In this document: in pieces, positions 50,625 to 58,608 of the stretch
How the letters are laid out: the number at the start of each line of letters is the position of its first letter
How positions within the stretch are numbered: position 1 is the first letter of the stretch
Source: Flavobacterium piscis
GTDB taxonomy: Bacteria > Bacteroidota > Bacteroidia > Flavobacteriales > Flavobacteriaceae
Direction of reading: 5' to 3'
NCBI RefSeq assembly: GCF_001686925.1
Contig: NZ_LVEN01000044.1
Location: 1 to 64,000 of the forward strand
Length of the DNA: 64,000 nucleotides
Made by a program: the position numbers and the translations under genes
Notes under the pieces: generated by a model
Told to the model about the DNA's origin: nothing
The model's input: only the letters and a program-made list of their open reading frames with translations
Databases searched by the model: none

Positions 50625-51461
50625 TTACTTAACCGGCAAAACCAACTTAAAAATCTTTGTTTCTAAAAGATCCGTATCATTATCCTCGCACAATAAAAAC
50701 TCGATTTTGTTATTTTCTTTTTTATAGAAAGTTAGACCTTCGAATTTATTGGTTGACGTTATTTTTTGAGTAAAATCTATTTTCATGGTTTTAAGGTCGA
50801 TTCGGCCAATGAAGCTTCCCAGGATTTCACCATCGTCGTAGGTTGATTTGGTGTCTTCGGCGGTAGAAAGGAAATAGATTTTGTCTTCGAGCAAGATGGC
50901 ATCGGTAAAACTGGAGCGAACACCTTTTATTTTTGGCAGTTTATAATTGGTAGCAACCAAGGCAAATTCTTCGCCCAGACTTTTAGCATGAATGGTAAAA
51001 ATGGTGTTTTTGTTTGAAACTCCGTTTCCGCGATTGAATAAATACCAGTTTTCACCATCGAAGATTGCACCTTCGAGATTAAAATCTTCCGGTTTTATTT
51101 CGCCAAAACTTTGCATTAAACCATATAAATCAACGAGATTGTTTTTTTGTAAAATGGTTTTGTTTTTAAGATCAAACTCGATCATTTTGTTTCGGTTTTC
51201 GGTAGAACCGGAACCAAATACATATAAAGTATCATTATGATGCGTGATCGATTCGAAATCGGGTTTAATGTTTTTCGGAATGTTTTGCGACGGATTATCA
51301 ATTAAAGCGTGTTGATTTAATTGCTGATTCTGCATATTGTATTCGTATAAAAATCCGCTGTTATCGCCAATAATATAAAGTGCATCATTGTTATAAAATA
51401 ATCCTGATGCCGAACCGATACCTATGATTTGAAATAATATTTCTAATGTGAATTTTTCCAT
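50625..51461 (-). CDS. Beta-propeller-like hypothetical protein
   Basis: This 278-residue protein has repeated beta-strand blocks typical of propellers: GLFYNNDALYIIGDNSGFLYEYNM, FESITHHNDTLYVFGSGSTENRNKMIEFDL, FNLEGAIFDGENWYLFNRGNG, FTDAILLEDKIYFLSTAED, and FEGLTFYKKENNKIEFLLCEDND. There is no clear signal peptide, so it may be cytoplasmic, or the start may be mis-set. It resembles flavobacterial proteins with no assigned function, possibly the DUF6929 group (from memory). It lies 38 bases downstream of the TPM-domain gene on the same strand. Confidence 0.65.
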   Translation of the reverse strand: MEKFTLEILFQIIGIGSASGLFYNNDALYIIGDNSGFLYEYNMQNQQLNQHALIDNPSQNIPKNIKPDFESITHHNDTLYVFGSGSTENRNKMIEFDLKNKTILQKNNLVDLYGLMQSFGEIKPEDFNLEGAIFDGENWYLFNRGNGVSNKNTIFTIHAKSLGEEFALVATNYKLPKIKGVRSSFTDAILLEDKIYFLSTAEDTKSTYDDGEILGSFIGRIDLKTMKIDFTQKITSTNKFEGLTFYKKENNKIEFLLCEDNDTDLLETKIFKLVLPVK

Positions 51462-51499
51462 GAATGTTTGTTTTGAAAGCTATGTAATAAGAAATGATT

Positions 51500-52201
51500 T
51501 TATTTAAGAATATTTTTTATCTCAATTAATGAATTATATATTCCATCATAATAATTGTTGTTTTTAAAATTTGGAATCATAAAGTCTACAATTAGTTTAT
51601 CACAATCTTTATTTGTTAAATATTTCATTGCAATTTCAGTTGTTGATATTGCAACTTTTTTTAAATTTTTACTGAAAACGATTATTGCGCCACCCTTTTC
51701 AAGAACTCCACCAATTTTCCATTCTGTAAGTTTATTAATTGAAAATTTTTGAATGTCTTTATCAGGATATAATTCATCAATTGATAGAATTATGATTTCC
51801 ATTTTATTTTTATTTCTAATTTCTTTAGCGATATCATTAATTTTTCTGCTTTGTTGAGGTGAAAATACTGAATCAATTTCAACAAGATTTGAAAATGGTA
51901 AAATAACTGAATTCTTGATTTTAAAAGAATCACAAGTTTTGTTTAGTTCTCTTATTAGTTTATAATTAATAGAATTAACCGCATTTTTCCAATTGGAAAA
52001 ATCCAAATCTTTTTTTTCATTGATAATATATTTTTCTAAAAACTTGGAATATATTTCAGCTTGCTGCAGTTTAATTGTATCAGAATGAGCCGATTTAATA
52101 GAATCGCATATTTTTAATGAAAAATTTGAAATAGATTGTCCATTTGATTTTAAGCTTGTGAAAATTAAATAGAATAAAATTAGAAATCGGATTTTCTTCA
52201 T
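51500..52201 (-). CDS. Secreted TPM-domain protein
   Basis: This 233-residue protein has a signal peptide (MKKIRFLILFYLIFTSLKSNGQ) and a C-terminal TPM domain: VEIDSVFSPQQSRKINDIAKEIRNKNKMEIIILSIDELYPDKDIQKFSINKLTEWKIGG, then GGAIIVFSKNLKKVAISTTEIAMKYLTNKDCDKLIVDFMIP. TPM domains bind metals or act as lumenal/periplasmic accessory domains; in cyanobacteria and plants one helps photosystem repair. The mature N-terminal half is Lys/Asn-rich. Codon use is notably AT-rich. Function here is unknown. Confidence 0.75.
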   Translation of the reverse strand: MKKIRFLILFYLIFTSLKSNGQSISNFSLKICDSIKSAHSDTIKLQQAEIYSKFLEKYIINEKKDLDFSNWKNAVNSINYKLIRELNKTCDSFKIKNSVILPFSNLVEIDSVFSPQQSRKINDIAKEIRNKNKMEIIILSIDELYPDKDIQKFSINKLTEWKIGGVLEKGGAIIVFSKNLKKVAISTTEIAMKYLTNKDCDKLIVDFMIPNFKNNNYYDGIYNSLIEIKNILK

Positions 52202-52244
52202 TTATAGTTTTTACAATAATGTTATTTGAAAACAATTGAGCCCT

Positions 52245-52265
52245 GATAGTCCCGAAGCTTCGGGA
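52245..52265. repeat. Small palindrome CCCGAAGCTTCGGG
   Basis: A 14-base perfect palindrome in the gap between the divergent TPM and PPK2 genes. The rest of the 268-base gap is AT-rich with no clear feature. Confidence 0.6.
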
Positions 52266-52469
52266 TAAATACTTTGAGAAGAAATTGTAAAAAAACAATT
52301 TATCGAGAAAGTATTACAATGAGCAGTCCTGATAGCTATCTGGATTCGTAAAATTAGTATATTTATAATTATAAAAATGTAGAATATATGAAATCGCCAC
52401 TTATAAATCTCTATAGAGATATGAAAAGGCGATAACATATATGACCTCTAATAAATAAAATCAACATAT

Positions 52470-53351
52470 ATGAAATCGATAGACCCGAAGGATTTTAAAG
52501 TTACAGATAAAATAAAATTGTCAAAAATTCCGACCTTATTAAAGGTAAAAGCGGATGATGACGAAAAGGAGGAAAAACTGGATAAAGTACAGGCAAAACT
52601 GAGCGATTTGCAGGATGTCATGTATGCGCATAACAAATATGCGGTTTTAATTTGCCTTCAGGGAATGGATACTTCGGGGAAAGACAGTTTGATTAGGGAG
52701 GTTTTTAAAGAATTTAATCCGCGTGGAGTAGTGGTGCACAGTTTTAAAACGCCTAATTCGGCTGAACTGGAACATGATTATTTGTGGCGTCATTATATTG
52801 CTCTGCCGGAAAAAGGGAAGTTTGCAATTTTTAACCGTACACATTACGAGAATGTTTTGGTAACGCGCGTACATCCTGAGTTTCTTTTGGCAGAGAATTT
52901 ACCGGGAATTAATTCGGTTGATGATATTAAACCCAAATTTTGGAAAAGAAGAATTGAACAAATCAATAATTTTGAAAGTCACATTGCAGAGAACGGAACG
53001 ATTGTGATGAAGTTTTATCTTCATTTAAGCAAGGAAGAACAGCGCCAACGCTTATTACGCCGACTTGAAGAAGGAAAACACAACTGGAAATTTTCGCCGG
53101 GTGATTTGAAAGAACGTGAACATTGGGACGAATATCAGGAATATTATGAAGAGGCGATCAATAAAACTTCGACAGAACACGCGCCGTGGTATATAGTTCC
53201 TGCTGATGATAAGGAGATGGCCCGTTATATTGTGGCCAAAATTATCTGGGAAGAAATGAAACAATACACTGACATTAAAGAACCGGAACTGGATGATACC
53301 ATAAAAGCCAATTTTGAAATGTACAAGGAAGAACTAAAAAAAGAGTCTTAA
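52470..53351 (+). CDS. ppk2: Polyphosphate kinase 2 family protein
   Basis: PPK2 enzymes transfer phosphate between polyphosphate and nucleotides. The 293-residue protein has Walker A CLQGMDTSGKDSLIREVF, the PRGVVVHSFKTPNSAELEHDYLWRHYIALPEKGKFAIFNRTHYENVLVTRVHPE segment (Walker B region), the IVMKFYLHLSKEEQRQRLLRRLEEGKHNWKFSPGDLKEREHWDEYQEYYEEAI lid helix, and APWYIVPADDKEMARYIVAKII. The sequence fits the group using short polyP with AMP/ADP; class assignment is not made. It is monocistronic and ends inside its terminator. Confidence 0.9.
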   Translation: MKSIDPKDFKVTDKIKLSKIPTLLKVKADDDEKEEKLDKVQAKLSDLQDVMYAHNKYAVLICLQGMDTSGKDSLIREVFKEFNPRGVVVHSFKTPNSAELEHDYLWRHYIALPEKGKFAIFNRTHYENVLVTRVHPEFLLAENLPGINSVDDIKPKFWKRRIEQINNFESHIAENGTIVMKFYLHLSKEEQRQRLLRRLEEGKHNWKFSPGDLKEREHWDEYQEYYEEAINKTSTEHAPWYIVPADDKEMARYIVAKIIWEEMKQYTDIKEPELDDTIKANFEMYKEELKKES

Positions 53352-53369
53352 AGTAAGACTCTTTTTTTT
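53338..53369 (+). terminator. Terminator overlapping the ppk2 stop
   Basis: AAAGAGTCTTA pairs with TAAGACTCTTT, followed by a T run. The stem begins before the stop codon at 53349-53351. Confidence 0.85.
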
Positions 53370-53544
53370 GCCTCAATGTTACTAGAAGTTTACGTGTGTT
53401 TTGAATTACTAATTTAATGTTAATTTTTTTGTAGTATTTCTGAGATTTTGATCTCAGTCTTATTTTTTTGATAATATGAAAGTCATTTTAAGTTAAAGAG
53501 TACAGATTTACTTTGTAAAAAAAATAAAACCAATTTTTAGCTAA

Positions 53545-55002
53545 ATGAAAAGAATTATTCTACCCCTGGTTATTTTAGGTTCGTTGATTACATCTTGTAA
53601 CAATAACGATTCTAAAGACGAAATAGAAACACCAACGAGTGTTGTATTAAAGGATCAATCTGTAACGCCAAGTTTATTAAAGGCACAGGCAGGTTTTGAG
53701 AGTTTAAAAATTTACTCTCTTTTTAGTTCAGATGATGTATTTCCGGAAAGTCCGAAATTTGTTTTTGGAGGTTCTGCAGATGGTTCAGGTTTATTGAAAA
53801 ACACTGACGGAACTTTTACTTTTTTAGTAAACAACGAAGATAATTTTGCTGTTTCGAGAATTACGCTTGACAAAACATTTAAACCTACAAAAGGGGAATA
53901 TTTGCTAAACTCTAGCGGAGGAACCTGGAGATTGTGTGGTGCAACTATGGCGACAAAAGAAGAACATGGTTTTGGACCTCTTTATTTAACTTGTGGAGAA
54001 TCTGGTGAAGAATCCCGCACGCACGCACTAGATCCTTACGGAAGTGTAGGTTCTGCATCTGTATCTAAAGAATTGGCTGGATTTGGCCGTTTAAGCGCTG
54101 AAAATGCTTTGCCATTGCGCACATCTGCTTACAAAGGGAAAACAGTAGTTGTAATTGGCGATGACGATTCTGGAACTTACGGAGGTCAGGTTTTTATGTA
54201 TGTATCAAATGCTGTAGGTGATTTAACCAATGGTTCTTTGTATATGCTAAAAAGAAATGATGACAACCAAAGAGAAAAGGATATTGAAGTTAGTAAAACA
54301 TATCCGGTTTCTTTTGTGAAAATTGACAACCATACTACGCTTACCGGTGCGCAAATCAATGCATCAGTAAATACTCTAAAAGCGATTAAATTTGGTCGTG
54401 TAGAAGATTTAGATTACCGTAAAGGTGGTGATGCTGCAGATCGTGAATTGTATTTTAACGTAACAGGACAAAATACTACAGGAACAAATGCAGATGGTTC
54501 AAGAACAAAATACGGTAGAGTTTACAAATTAAATCTTGATGCTGCTGACCCGTTAAAAGGAACTCTTGAGGTTATTCTTGACGGAGATAACCGTTCAGGT
54601 ATCGCGGGGAAATTCCAAAATCCGGATAACATTTGTGTAACTAAAAACTATGTATACGTTCAGGAAGATGCTAACGGATACGGAGACGAAACTCACGATG
54701 CTTATATCTACCAATACAACATTGCAACTAAAGCTTTGAAAGTTGTAGTTGAATTAGATCACCGTCGTACTGCTACAGATGCTGCGAAATATAACGTAGG
54801 CGGAACTTCTAAATTTGGAGATTGGGAATATGGTGCTTTGATCGACGTATCAGATCAGGTGGGTATTGATGATACTTTTATGTTAAGCGTTCAGCCACAT
54901 ACCTGGACAGGAGAAAAATATTTGAGTCCTGACGGAGGAACAAATCGTCCTAAAGAAAATCAGGCAAGTCAAATTGTAGTGATCAAAGGTTTGGCGAGAT
55001 AA
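53545..55002 (+). CDS. PhoX-like (DUF839) lipoprotein
   Basis: This 485-residue protein has a lipoprotein signal (MKRIILPLVILGSLITSCN). The mature part shows elements of the PhoX/DUF839 beta-propeller family: FGRLSAENALPLRTSAYKGKTVVVIGDDDSGTYGGQVFMYVS, GRVEDLDYRKGGDAADRELYFNVTG, YGRVYKLNLDAADPLKGTLEVILDGD, and FQNPDNICVTKNYVYVQEDANGYG, in which acidic residues would bind calcium and iron. It may be a phosphatase or a related phosphoprotein hydrolase; activity is inferred. It is followed after 95 bases by a peroxidase fusion gene in the same direction, possibly one operon. Confidence 0.72.
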   Translation: MKRIILPLVILGSLITSCNNNDSKDEIETPTSVVLKDQSVTPSLLKAQAGFESLKIYSLFSSDDVFPESPKFVFGGSADGSGLLKNTDGTFTFLVNNEDNFAVSRITLDKTFKPTKGEYLLNSSGGTWRLCGATMATKEEHGFGPLYLTCGESGEESRTHALDPYGSVGSASVSKELAGFGRLSAENALPLRTSAYKGKTVVVIGDDDSGTYGGQVFMYVSNAVGDLTNGSLYMLKRNDDNQREKDIEVSKTYPVSFVKIDNHTTLTGAQINASVNTLKAIKFGRVEDLDYRKGGDAADRELYFNVTGQNTTGTNADGSRTKYGRVYKLNLDAADPLKGTLEVILDGDNRSGIAGKFQNPDNICVTKNYVYVQEDANGYGDETHDAYIYQYNIATKALKVVVELDHRRTATDAAKYNVGGTSKFGDWEYGALIDVSDQVGIDDTFMLSVQPHTWTGEKYLSPDGGTNRPKENQASQIVVIKGLAR

Positions 55003-55097
55003 ATTTCTAAATTATTATAAAACAGTTGTCCACTATCTCTATTTGAGGTAGTGGTTTCTGTTTTTCTGAATATTCCTCTTTTAATTTTTATTACATC

Positions 55098-56879
55098 ATG
55101 AAAAAAATATATTGTTTGTTCTTTCTGGTTGTGTTTGTTGCTTGTGAGAAAAAAAGCAAACATCAGGAAGTAAATGAACTGTTTCAGGCTGATATTACTT
55201 TATTGGTTGAAAAAGTAGCCAAATTGAAGTACTCCGTACAAGCGGATTCTACTGCAGCGCAAATTCAGCGACAATTTCTGGAAGCACATGAAAGCTATAA
55301 AAAGGTCGAAATGATCAGCGAATATTATTCGCCGGCAGTTTCAAAATCCATCAACGGACCTGCAATACCTGAGTTTGAAGAAAATGATAAAGTAACGGTT
55401 CCGCCCGAAGGTTTTCAGGTTATCGAGGAATTGGTTTTTCCGAAGTACAATAAAGAAAGTAAAAAGGAACTACTTCAGGAATTGGGAGTTTTATCTTCAA
55501 ATCTAATTCGGTTAGAAAAAGTATCAAAGTCTAATGAACTAACGGATGCGCATGTTTTTGATGCTATGCGACTTGAAGTATACCGAATAATTACTTTGGG
55601 AATTACAGGTTTTGATTCTCCAGTAATATTGAATTCACTTCCTGAAGCTTCTGTAGCTTTAGCAACTATCGAAAAATATTATAAAATTTATCTGGAGAAC
55701 GAATCAGTTTCGAATGGAAATCAGGTAATTGAGATTTTAGAAAAAGGAAAGAAATATTTAAAAGCAAATACCAATTTTAATGCTTTTGATCGTGCATATT
55801 TTATCAAAGAAATTTTAAATCCGTTAAGCAAAGGAATTTATAAAACACAAGCCGAATTAGGAATTCCGTTAATGAAAGAACAAAGAGGCCTGAAAGTTAC
55901 CGCGCAAACTTTATTCGATAAAGATGCTTTTGATGCCGAAGCATTTTCGGGTTTTCCGGATTATCAAACAACACCGGAAAAAATTGCTTTAGGTAAAAAG
56001 TTATTCAATGATCCTGTTTTATCCGGAAACAATACACGTTCGTGCGCTTCATGTCATCATGCCGATAAAGCTTTTACGGATGGTTTAGAAACAGCAGTTG
56101 CATTAGACGGAAAATCGATGATTCAGCGTAATACGCCAACACTAACCAACATTGCTTTTCAGCGTGTATTTTTTGCAGATTCGAGGGTAAGTTATCTCGA
56201 AGATCAGGCCATTGCAGTTATTAAAAATGAAAATGAAATGCACGGCTCTTTAGAACAATCGGCTTTGGCGATTCAGAAGAATGGTGATTATGTGAAGGAT
56301 TTTAAAAAGGCTTTTCCAAAAGGAGAAATTAATGAATTTGCAATCAAAAATGCTTTAGCGTCTTATATTCGTTCGTTAAGTCATTACGATGCTAAGTTTG
56401 ATGCATACATGCAAAATAAAACAGCGTTTACTGAAGATGAAAAAGCAGGATTTAATTTGTTTGCCGGAAAAGCCAAATGCGCCACTTGCCATTTTGTTCC
56501 GCTAACAAACGGAACTGTTCCGCCAAACTTTGACAGATCCGAAAGTGAAATTCTGGGAACTCCCAATAAAAATAAAAAACTCGACGGAGATTTAGGAAAG
56601 TTTGTCATCACGCAGGCAGCCATTCATAAAAATTCGTTTAAAACACCAACAATAAGAAACATCGAACTTACCGGGCCCTACATGCACAATGGCGTTTATA
56701 AAACACTTGAAGAAGTAATTGATTTTTATAATGATGGAGGAGGAATAGGTTTAGGATTCGACGTTCCGAACCAAACTTTACCTGAAGACAAATTAAACTT
56801 ATCCGATAAGGAAAAAAAACAGCTGATTGCTTTTATGAAAACTTTGACGGATAAGAAGTATTTGGAGAAAAGAGAATAG
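55098..56879 (+). CDS. Imelysin-like / di-haem cytochrome c peroxidase fusion lipoprotein
   Basis: The 593-residue chain starts with a lipoprotein signal (Cys16 in VVFVACEKK). Residues of about 25-235 are helical with AHESYKKVEMISEYYSPAVSKSINGPAIP and VIEELVFP, resembling the imelysin-like domain of iron-uptake proteins. Residues of about 265-590 form the MauG/CcpA peroxidase domain with haem motifs CASCH (316-320) and CATCH (461-465), preceded by LGKKLFNDPVLSG. FKTPTIRNIELTGPYMHNGVYKTLEEVIDFYN is the family end. It probably detoxifies peroxide or oxidises proteins in the periplasm. The CDS ends in the first unit of a tandem repeat. Confidence 0.88.
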   Translation: MKKIYCLFFLVVFVACEKKSKHQEVNELFQADITLLVEKVAKLKYSVQADSTAAQIQRQFLEAHESYKKVEMISEYYSPAVSKSINGPAIPEFEENDKVTVPPEGFQVIEELVFPKYNKESKKELLQELGVLSSNLIRLEKVSKSNELTDAHVFDAMRLEVYRIITLGITGFDSPVILNSLPEASVALATIEKYYKIYLENESVSNGNQVIEILEKGKKYLKANTNFNAFDRAYFIKEILNPLSKGIYKTQAELGIPLMKEQRGLKVTAQTLFDKDAFDAEAFSGFPDYQTTPEKIALGKKLFNDPVLSGNNTRSCASCHHADKAFTDGLETAVALDGKSMIQRNTPTLTNIAFQRVFFADSRVSYLEDQAIAVIKNENEMHGSLEQSALAIQKNGDYVKDFKKAFPKGEINEFAIKNALASYIRSLSHYDAKFDAYMQNKTAFTEDEKAGFNLFAGKAKCATCHFVPLTNGTVPPNFDRSESEILGTPNKNKKLDGDLGKFVITQAAIHKNSFKTPTIRNIELTGPYMHNGVYKTLEEVIDFYNDGGGIGLGFDVPNQTLPEDKLNLSDKEKKQLIAFMKTLTDKKYLEKRE

Positions 56880-57000
56880 AACAAAGAGAATAGAATAAAG
56901 AGAATAGAATAAAGAGAATAGAATAAAGAGAATAGAATAAAGAGAATAGAATAAAGAGAATAGAAAAAAGAGAATAGAAAAAAGAGAATAGAAAAAAGAG
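56871..57000. repeat. 14-bp tandem repeat starting inside a stop codon
   Basis: Units of AGAGAATAGAATAA start at 56871, 56885, 56899, 56913, 56927, 56941, 56955, 56969 and 56983, exactly 14 bases apart: nine copies plus a partial one. The first contains the last codons and stop (GAATAG) of the peroxidase gene, so the array grew from the gene's tail. The later copies carry AAAAAA in place of AATAAA. Confidence 0.95.
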
Positions 57001-57002
57001 GT

Positions 57003-57165
57003 GAATTTTACCGCAAAGAACGCAAAGATTTTATTTGTAAGGTTTTGAAAAACAGAAAGTTAGCAAAGCTTTGTCATTTCAGCTTTGCGAACTTTGCATT
57101 CTTTTCAACAGGTAAAAACTTTGCGAACTTTGCGAAACCTTTGCGGTCTTTGCGGTAAAATGCAC
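57003..57165. repeat. TTTGCG-word cluster
   Basis: ACCGCAAAGAACGCAAAGATT, AAAGTTAGCAAAGCTTTG, CAGCTTTGCGAACTTTGC and GCGAACTTTGCG-type words fill the gap after the tandem array. It contains no gene. Confidence 0.75.
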
Positions 57166-57203
57166 ATCGCAGGTTTAATGCTTAAGCTATAAAAATACAA
57201 AAC

Positions 57204-57235
57204 CCGGGAGACTATGCGATCTCCCGGGTTTATAC
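57204..57235 (-). terminator. Terminator after outer-membrane barrel gene
   Basis: AAACCCGGGAGA and TCTCCCGGGTTT form a perfect 12-bp stem with an 8-base loop. On the minus strand T-rich sequence follows. Confidence 0.88.
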
Positions 57236-57266
57236 CAAAAACAAAAAAATAAAATAAACCTAAATT

Positions 57267-57782
57267 TTATAATTTAAAACCATAGGCTAAACGTAAAGCC
57301 ACCTGATTGGTATTAAATTTATCATAGTCCTCATAACGGACACTAATGTCAATGTATTTGTTGGCATATCCAATCCCTGGCGCCCATAAAAAAGTAGTGT
57401 CATTATAACCGTTTGTAACGGCAAATCCTGCACCAACTTCACCCATAACATAAAATTGATCTTCCCATACAAAGGCTTTAAAACCTGCTTTTGCCGGGAT
57501 AAATCCAAGATCTTTTACTTCAACTCCATTTTGATCTTTCATAAACAAGTTTGTAAAACCTGTAGTTAAAGTCAAAGATGCTTTCTTTGTCAAATCATAT
57601 TGTAAACGAACATCTCCACCAAGTGACCATCTGTAATCATTATCAGTTGGTATTCCTCCATTTACACCAAAGCCTAATCTAAAACCCTGATCATAATTCT
57701 GGATTTCACTGTCCTGAGCGAAAGTTTTGTTGGCGTATAAAAAAGCGAAGGCACATAAGCATAACATTTGTAATTTTTTCAT
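57267..57782 (-). CDS. Outer-membrane beta-barrel protein
   Basis: This 171-residue protein has a signal peptide (MKKLQMLCLCAFAFLYANKTFAQ) and eight or so amphipathic strands: FRLGFGVNGGIPTDNDYRWSLGGDVRLQYDLTKKASLTLTTGF, FIPAKAGFKAFVWEDQFYVMGEVGAGFAV, FLWAPGIGYANKYIDISVRYEDY, and the terminal NQVALRLAYGFKL with an aromatic-rich end typical of barrels inserted by BamA. It resembles the small porin-family proteins of Bacteroidota. Ligand or function unknown. It is monocistronic. Confidence 0.78.
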   Translation of the reverse strand: MKKLQMLCLCAFAFLYANKTFAQDSEIQNYDQGFRLGFGVNGGIPTDNDYRWSLGGDVRLQYDLTKKASLTLTTGFTNLFMKDQNGVEVKDLGFIPAKAGFKAFVWEDQFYVMGEVGAGFAVTNGYNDTTFLWAPGIGYANKYIDISVRYEDYDKFNTNQVALRLAYGFKL

Positions 57783-57992
57783 GGCTAATATTTTTGAATT
57801 ATTAATGATGTAAAAATACTTTCAACGTCTTCGGGCTTTGTTATATAATTTTTCAAAATTGTTACATAATTTTAAAATTGCCCTTTTTCAGACCTGTGGG
57901 GAATTTAATTTATTTTGAAGTTTCATTTTGGAATTTAAAATTTGAAGTATTGGAATTTAAATATATTTCGATTTTAAGAATCCCTTTCTGAG

Positions 57993-58000
57993 TATCTTTG
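57993..58000 (+). promoter_or_regulatory. -7 box with no ORF directly downstream
   Basis: TATCTTTG matches the Bacteroidota -7 consensus. The next plausible ORF starts 242 bases later, while a foldable segment begins right after the box (see candidate RNA). Confidence 0.4.
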
Positions 58001-58005
58001 CCGAC

Positions 58006-58096
58006 TAAAAAAGTATATACAGAATTAAGGGAACAAGGGAGTTTGAATAGGATTTTGGGAGGACCAACTTCTGCTGCAACGTCCTTTATATGCGCC
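58006..58096 (+). ncRNA. Candidate structured small RNA (6S-like?)
   Basis: Starting a few bases after a TATCTTTG box, the transcript could fold into one long interrupted hairpin: GTATATA (58013-58019) with TATATGC (58087-58093), AAGGGAAC (58027-58034) with GTCCTT (58081-58086), then an internal bubble. GAGTTTG (58039-58045) with CAACTTC (58065-58071) forms the top. A rod with a central bubble under a strong promoter is the plan of 6S RNA. The identification rests only on hand pairing, and the 6S-Flavo family is a suggestion to test. An open frame on the opposite strand is treated as spurious. Confidence 0.3.
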
Positions 58097-58241
58097 TTCA
58101 TAACCTAACAAAAAAATTAATCCAAAATTCACTTTCAAATAGTTAAATTTGAACCGAAAAACAGAGCTATTGATTTTACAGATTTTTTTAAAGAATCTTT
58201 CTAATCATTGGCTAAAAGAACAAAATAATAAATATATAAAA

Positions 58242-58469
58242 ATGGAATTACCTAAATTTTTACTCGGAGACAATACTGATTTTGCAGATGATATTTTCAT
58301 CATTCACCTTGACTACCCACGATTCATCATCAACCTAAAAGACGATGAGGTTGAATTTATGGAAGAGGCAGAAGATCTTGACGAGGCAGAATTGAATGCT
58401 GAAATGGAAGGGTTAATTGTTTTGGCGAATGAGTTTTACGACAGGGAAATAAAACGTTACGAAGAGTAG
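58242..58469 (+). CDS. Small acidic conserved-type protein
   Basis: From the ATG at 58242 the protein has 75 residues (MELPKFLLGDNTDFADDIFIIHLDYPRFIINLKDDEVEFMEEAEDLDEAEL, then EFYDREIKRYEE). An upstream in-frame ATG would add 31 residues of a different character and is rejected. It is strongly acidic, has no signal or membrane segment, and shows a strand-like start followed by an acidic helix. I recognise the type from flavobacterial genomes but no function or family name. It sits alone upstream of the LTA-synthase-like gene. Confidence 0.7.
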   Translation: MELPKFLLGDNTDFADDIFIIHLDYPRFIINLKDDEVEFMEEAEDLDEAELNAEMEGLIVLANEFYDREIKRYEE

Positions 58470-58608
58470 AGATGTATCACGCGATCTTTTTTAAATTATT
58501 TAATAAAACTTTGCGACTCTGTGACTTTGCGAGATTAAAAAAATAAAGTGATTAAAAATACTTTTATTTAAATCTCTGTTTCCACCAAAAATTAACTTTA
58601 ATGATAAA

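Noticed and set aside
56871-57000. CRISPR-like array
   Set aside because: Units are 14 bases without unique spacers, so this is a simple tandem repeat.
57910-58101. 63-codon frame on the minus strand
   Set aside because: It overlaps the foldable segment and -7 box on the opposite strand, and half of it is repeat-derived; it has no family resemblance.
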